Shown: one piece after another, positions 52,492-56,669 of the stretch
Position numbering within the stretch: position 1 is the first letter of the stretch
Layout of the letters: the number at the start of each line of letters is the position of its first letter
NCBI GenBank assembly: GCA_949298545.1
Contig: CASFWX010000016.1
Span: 1-56,669 of the forward strand
Source: an uncultured Verrucomicrobiota bacterium
Lineage (GTDB): Bacteria > Verrucomicrobiota > Verrucomicrobiia > Opitutales > Intestinicryptomonadaceae
Direction: 5' to 3'
DNA length: 56,669 nucleotides
Program-made: the position numbers and the translations under genes
The notes under the pieces: model-generated
Database searches by the model: none
The model's input: the letters and a program-made list of their open reading frames with translations, nothing else
What the model was told of the DNA's origin: nothing

Positions 52492-52513
52492 AACCTTATT
52501 GGACGGACTTTGT

Positions 52514-53491
52514 ATGGAACGCAAAATCGGAAGAATCAAGGTGTCCGAGGAGATATCGGTCAGGCAGTTTTTCGACATGTTCAAGGACGCCCTTCAGCTT
52601 GAGATACTCACCGGCGGGGATGCTCTCGACAGAATGATACTCGAACCCAGCTTGAATCGCCCCGCTCTCGCAATAACCGGCTACTACAAAAATTTTGCCG
52701 CCAAGCGCATTCAGCTTTTCGGAGCCGGCGAGATGGCGTATATGCGCGATCTCCCGGAGAAGCGCCAGTACCACGTCATGGAGGAGATAAGCGAGCGAGA
52801 CATTCCCTGCATAGTGGTATCGCGCAATCTTGCGCCTACAAAGCCGATGCTCGACGTGATGAGAATGAAAAAAATTCCCCTCATTAGGACGCGCATGAAG
52901 TCCAAGGAGTTTTCAGCGGAAGTTCTGGTGAGGTTGGAGAGGCTTTTCGCGCCTCGCATGTCGGTCCACGGAACGCTTCTTGATATAAAGGGGATAGGCA
53001 CCCTGATACGCGGGGACAGCGGGATAGGAAAGAGCGAGTGCGCGCTGGCTCTGATAGACCACGGGCATTCGCTCGTGGCGGACGACCATGTTTATTGCGT
53101 TAAAACGGGCGACCAGAAAGTGATGGGGCGCGGAAACGATTTGAACCGCGGCTATATGGAATGCAGGGGGATAGGCATAATAAACGTAGCAGAACTTTTC
53201 GGGATACGTTGCGTGCGCCTCGAAAAGTCGATAGACATGGTCGTGACATTTATCGAATGGCAGCCCGGAGTGCTCGAGGACAGGACGGGCTTGGAGTACA
53301 ATTATTTCGACATACTCGGGATACAGATACCCCACTTCATCATACCCGTCAGGCCGGGGCGCGACATGGCGAGGCTCGTGGAGGTTGCCGCGATGGTTCA
53401 GGCGCTCAGGCTCATGGGGCACGACGGCGCGAAGGCGTTTAACGACAGACTTATTGCGCACATGGCAAAGGGCGGAGAACCGGAGGAATAG
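52514..53491 (+). CDS. hprK: HPr kinase/phosphorylase
   Basis: About 325 aa from ATG 52514 (a TTG at 52499 gives five more residues). The N-terminal regulatory domain covers about 1-130. The P-loop kinase domain has [20 protein letters not shown] then [20 protein letters not shown] (Walker A around 165). [16 protein letters not shown] is the HprK signature; [20 protein letters not shown] follows. It phosphorylates Ser46 of HPr and controls carbon catabolite regulation; in Gram-negatives it is often near lptB and rpoN genes. The order lptB-hprK is conserved in many such bacteria. metH starts 6 bp after its stop, an uncommon pairing. Confidence 0.93.
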   Translation: MERKIGRIKVSEEISVRQFFDMFKDALQLEILTGGDALDRMILEPSLNRPALAITGYYKNFAAKRIQLFGAGEMAYMRDLPEKRQYHVMEEISERDIPCIVVSRNLAPTKPMLDVMRMKKIPLIRTRMKSKEFSAEVLVRLERLFAPRMSVHGTLLDIKGIGTLIRGDSGIGKSECALALIDHGHSLVADDHVYCVKTGDQKVMGRGNDLNRGYMECRGIGIINVAELFGIRCVRLEKSIDMVVTFIEWQPGVLEDRTGLEYNYFDILGIQIPHFIIPVRPGRDMARLVEVAAMVQALRLMGHDGAKAFNDRLIAHMAKGGEPEE

Positions 53492-53497
53492 CGGAAC

Positions 53498-56400
53498 ATG
53501 TTAAAAATACCCTTTACCAAACGCGGCGAACTTCTCGCTTCGCTGCTCGAGCGGAGAATTGTATTTCTCGACGGCGCAATGGGAACGCTCGTCCAGATGG
53601 AAAAACTTTCGGAGGAGGACTTTCATAAGGGAGATCCAGAACTTGAAGCTTTTGGGGGAAAGCTTTTCGGGGACAACGACGTGCTGAGCCTGTCGCGGCC
53701 GGATATAATAAAAAAAATCCATCGCAAATATTTCGAGGCGGGTTCGGACATCGTAACGACGAATTCCTTTGCTTCAAACCCCGTTGGCCAGGAGGAGTAC
53801 GGGCTTGGAGACGAGCTCGTTTTCAGGATTGCGCGCGGAGCTGCCCGCATAGCCCGCGAAGTCGCCGAAGAGTTTGAGTCGTCCACAGGGCAAGCAAAAT
53901 TTGTGGCTGGGTCTCTCGGCCCGACGAGCAAATCCGCAAGCATTGCTTGCGACGTCTCCGACGCCTCTGTTCGCGCCGTGGATTTCGACAGGCTCGAAGA
54001 ATCGTACGCTCTCCAGATGGAAGCTCTAAAAGAAGGCGGGGCCGATATATTTCTAATTGAGACGGCTATCGACACGATAAACGTAAAGGCAGCATTGCAT
54101 GCGTATTTGAGGCTGGTCGAAAAGTGGGGCGAACGCCCCCCCATTGCGGTAAGCATGACTGTCTCCGACGCTTCAGGCAGGATTTTAAGCGGACAAACCA
54201 TAGAGGCGTTTTACGCTTCGATCAGGCATGCAGAACCGTTGTTTGTCGGCCTCAATTGCGCATTGGGTGCGGAGAAGATGCGCCCGTACATATCCGCTTT
54301 CGATAGGGTTGCGGAGCGTTTTACCCACTGTTATCCGAATGCTGGCCTTCCCAATCCGCTGTCGAAGAGCGGCTACGACCAGTCTCCCCGGGAAACGGCG
54401 GCATTTCTCTCCGAATATTGCCGCGAGGGGCTTTTGAATGTGGTCGGCGGCTGTTGCGGGACGACGCCCGATCACATATCCGCCATTGTTTCCGAATGCG
54501 GGAAGTTTTCTCCCCGCAAGCCGCGCGCGAAGCCGGACTCCCTCACTCTTTCCGGGCTCGAGACCTTGGAGTTGAAGGACAAAGGCGCTCCTTTTGTCTT
54601 TGTCGGGGAGCGGGCGAACGTCATGGGCTCGTCGGCGTTTCGCAAAATGATAAAAGAGGGAAGGTTTACCGACGCCCTTGGCGTTGTCCGCAGGCAGATA
54701 GACAACGGTGCAAACATCATAGATGTGAATTTCGACGAGGCGATGCTGAACGCTCCCGCCTGCATGACTAAATTTCTCAATCTCATGGGGGCCGATCCTG
54801 AAATAGCCCGCGTGCCTGTTATGATAGACTCGTCGAATTTCGATGCGGTATTGGCTGGCTTAAAATGCCTTCAGGGCAAGGGGATAGTAAACTCGATAAG
54901 CCTGAAGGAGGGCGAGGAGAAATTTCTGGAGCGCGCCGGCGAGATAGGCAAATTCGGCGCCGCGATTGTCGTGATGGCGTTCGACGAGCGCGGTCAGGCT
55001 ACGACTCTTGAGGATCGAGTTTCCGTGTGCCGGCGCGCATATAATCTCCTGGTGGGGAAAGCGGGGTTCGATCCCGAGGACATAATATTCGATGCGAATG
55101 TTCTCGCCGTTGCCACTGGAATGCCTGAGCACGATTCGTACGCGGCCGATTTCATAAAATCCGTGGGCCTGATAAAGAGCGCCTGCCCGAAATCGCGGAC
55201 CAGCGCCGGGGTTAGCAATGTGAGCTTTTCATTTCGCGGCAACAACGCGGTGCGGGAGGCCATGCATGCGGTCTTTCTCTACCACGCGCGCCGCGCAGGG
55301 CTTGACATGGGAATAGTAAACGCAGGTATGATAGCTTCATACGAGGATATTCCCCCCAAGCTGAGAGAGGCGGTGGAGGCGGTGATATTAAACGAGTCTT
55401 CAGGCGCTTGCGAATATTTGATGTCGATTGCCGGAGAATTTAAATCTGGCGGAGGCGTTTCATTATCCGGCAGCAAGCCGGAAAACTGGGATTTGATGCC
55501 ATGGGGCGAAAGGCTTGTCCGCGCGTTCTTAAAAGGCGAGGAGGACAGGGCGGAGGAGCTGGCAATGCACTTCTACAAGGAGCTTGGCAATCCGCTGAAA
55601 GTGATAGAGGGTCCCCTGATGGACGCCATGAAAAAGGTTGGAGAGCTCTTTGGAGAAGGCAAAATGTTTCTTCCGCAAGTGGTCAAGAGCGCGCGCGTGA
55701 TGAAGCGCGCAGTGGCGGCGTTGCGCCCGTTTATGGGGGATTCGGCGGGTTCTTCCGGCCCCAGGGTGGTTTTGGCTACGGTGAAGGGAGATGTGCACGA
55801 TATCGGAAAGAATATAGTCGGCGTGGTGCTAAGCTGCAATGGCTTTAACGTTGTTGACTTGGGAGTCATGGTTGATCCCCAAAAAATTCTCGAAGCGGCG
55901 CGCTTGGCGGACGCGGTCGGCCTTAGCGGGCTGATAACGCCGTCTCTTTCGGAGATGGGGAACGTTCTCGAATTGTTCGAGCGCGAGAAACTGCGCGTTC
56001 CCGTCATGTTGGGCGGCGCTGCAACTTCGGACTTGCACACTGCCGTAAAGCTCGCTCCCGCATATGGCGGGACGGTGGTTAGGGTGGCTGACGCCGGAGT
56101 GTCGGCGGGAATATGCTCGCGCCTCGTTTCGAGCGATTCGGCAGCATACGCCCTTGAAGTAGCCGCCTCGCAGGAGGAAATCAGGCGCGGATACGCCGAG
56201 CGCGAGAAATCAGAGGATTCCGGCATAGGCGCGCTTGTCCCTATTTCCGAAGCCCGAGCAAGGGCTTTTGTGTCAAAGGGTTTATCAAAACCTGTTTCTC
56301 CCGCGTTTTCAGGCGCCAAAACTTTTGAGGTGCCGGTTTCAGCCCTGAAAAACCGCCTCCCGTGGCACTATTTCTTTAGGGCGTGGAGAATCGGCGGAAG

Positions 56401-56669
56401 CGGTTCTAAAACACTCGACGAGTTGGGAAAAAGGGACGGCTTGGAAATTTTCTTTAAGGATACAGTTGCGATGTTCGGCGAGCTTGAAAAGATTGCCCGC
56501 CCTAAAATCCGGGCGCGCGTCTGCGCGGCGAATCCGGACGGGGACGACATTGCGCTGTCTGGCGTGGACGGCGTGGAAGCCCTGTGCATGGTGCGCTCTC
56601 AGCGTCCCAATTCCGCCGGGGAGTGCCTGTGCCTGTCGGATTTTGTGCCTCGCTCGCCCGATTCTTTCG
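53498..56669 (+). CDS. metH: Cobalamin-dependent methionine synthase (runs off right edge)
   Basis: About 1057 codons are visible. The homocysteine domain (1-320) has DGAMGTLVQM and zinc ligands in VGLNCALG and VVGGCCGTTPDH. The methyl-THF domain (about 360-620) has VGERANVMGS, QIDNGANIIDVNFDEAML and GPLMDAM-type linkers. The B12-binding domain has the axial-ligand motif DVHDIGKNIVGVVLSCNG (D765-V-H767-xx-G770). From about 945 the SAM-activation domain begins (VSALKNRLPWHYFFRAW). It methylates homocysteine with cobalamin, SAM acting as repair donor. It is cut off by the window; about 150-180 residues are missing. A functioning B12 supply and metX/metW (24 kb away) complete the route. Confidence 0.96.
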   Translation, partial: MLKIPFTKRGELLASLLERRIVFLDGAMGTLVQMEKLSEEDFHKGDPELEAFGGKLFGDNDVLSLSRPDIIKKIHRKYFEAGSDIVTTNSFASNPVGQEEYGLGDELVFRIARGAARIAREVAEEFESSTGQAKFVAGSLGPTSKSASIACDVSDASVRAVDFDRLEESYALQMEALKEGGADIFLIETAIDTINVKAALHAYLRLVEKWGERPPIAVSMTVSDASGRILSGQTIEAFYASIRHAEPLFVGLNCALGAEKMRPYISAFDRVAERFTHCYPNAGLPNPLSKSGYDQSPRETAAFLSEYCREGLLNVVGGCCGTTPDHISAIVSECGKFSPRKPRAKPDSLTLSGLETLELKDKGAPFVFVGERANVMGSSAFRKMIKEGRFTDALGVVRRQIDNGANIIDVNFDEAMLNAPACMTKFLNLMGADPEIARVPVMIDSSNFDAVLAGLKCLQGKGIVNSISLKEGEEKFLERAGEIGKFGAAIVVMAFDERGQATTLEDRVSVCRRAYNLLVGKAGFDPEDIIFDANVLAVATGMPEHDSYAADFIKSVGLIKSACPKSRTSAGVSNVSFSFRGNNAVREAMHAVFLYHARRAGLDMGIVNAGMIASYEDIPPKLREAVEAVILNESSGACEYLMSIAGEFKSGGGVSLSGSKPENWDLMPWGERLVRAFLKGEEDRAEELAMHFYKELGNPLKVIEGPLMDAMKKVGELFGEGKMFLPQVVKSARVMKRAVAALRPFMGDSAGSSGPRVVLATVKGDVHDIGKNIVGVVLSCNGFNVVDLGVMVDPQKILEAARLADAVGLSGLITPSLSEMGNVLELFEREKLRVPVMLGGAATSDLHTAVKLAPAYGGTVVRVADAGVSAGICSRLVSSDSAAYALEVAASQEEIRRGYAEREKSEDSGIGALVPISEARARAFVSKGLSKPVSPAFSGAKTFEVPVSALKNRLPWHYFFRAWRIGGSGSKTLDELGKRDGLEIFFKDTVAMFGELEKIARPKIRARVCAANPDGDDIALSGVDGVEALCMVRSQRPNSAGECLCLSDFVPRSPDSF

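Overview
The window reads as a chromosomal segment of a Gram-negative bacterium of the PVC superphylum, most likely Verrucomicrobiota or Lentisphaerota; genus and family cannot be fixed from sequence alone. The signs are LL-diaminopimelate aminotransferase (dapL) for lysine and cell-wall synthesis, an HzsA-related heme protein, a secreted Gfo/Idh/MocA oxidoreductase, lptB with hprK, outer-membrane barrel proteins and many lipoproteins. Most genes lack a clear Shine-Dalgarno sequence; ybaK and a 22-codon ORF before tRNA-Phe are exceptions. Both TGA and TAG serve as ordinary stops.

Layout. 1-5.8 kb: the start of a membrane-anchored repeat protein, an outer-membrane barrel with terminator, a YycJ-type MBL hydrolase, a GH32-fold protein without the usual catalytic motifs, and a PEGA lipoprotein. 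5.9-10 kb (minus): proC, pyrE, a Nudix hydrolase, purU and dapL. 10.3-14.2 kb (plus): panC, nadB, apt, a lipoprotein and a DUF486 gene interrupted by TGA at a conserved Trp position. 14.3-19.7 kb: tRNA-Arg, a membrane protein, a Gfo/Idh/MocA oxidoreductase, prs, tRNA-Leu and a zinc alcohol dehydrogenase. 20.1-24.8 kb: an iron locus with a DtxR-like regulator, two copies of a shared palindrome, an OprB porin remnant, feoA, feoB and a FeoB-associated Cys-rich membrane protein; a CDF metal exporter converges on it. 25.8-30.4 kb (minus): hemB, a DegP-fold protein lacking all three triad residues, metX, metW and a ClpP. 30.6-35.5 kb: cysS, a chorismatase-like/RidA protein, histidine decarboxylase and ybaK.

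35.6-42 kb (minus) is the most coherent accessory block: speD-speA-speE-speB-CANSDH-CANSDC, tightly spaced or overlapping. Arginine would go to agmatine and putrescine, then aminopropyl transfer could proceed by two different routes (decarboxylated SAM, or aspartate-semialdehyde via carboxyspermidine) encoded in one operon. A leader with a possible 28-aa basic uORF containing a GC hairpin and T-run precedes speD.

42.2-51 kb: a YhcH-type lipoprotein, a large HzsA-related di-heme/PD40 protein, a Septu-like PtuA/PtuB anti-phage pair, a GT4 glycosyltransferase and a secreted BNR sialidase-like protein. 51.1-56.7 kb (plus): tRNA-Phe with its own promoter and terminator, lptB, hprK and metH, which runs off the right edge. 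metX/metW, metH and speD connect methionine and SAM supply to polyamines. No CRISPR array, IS element, integrase or prophage was seen.
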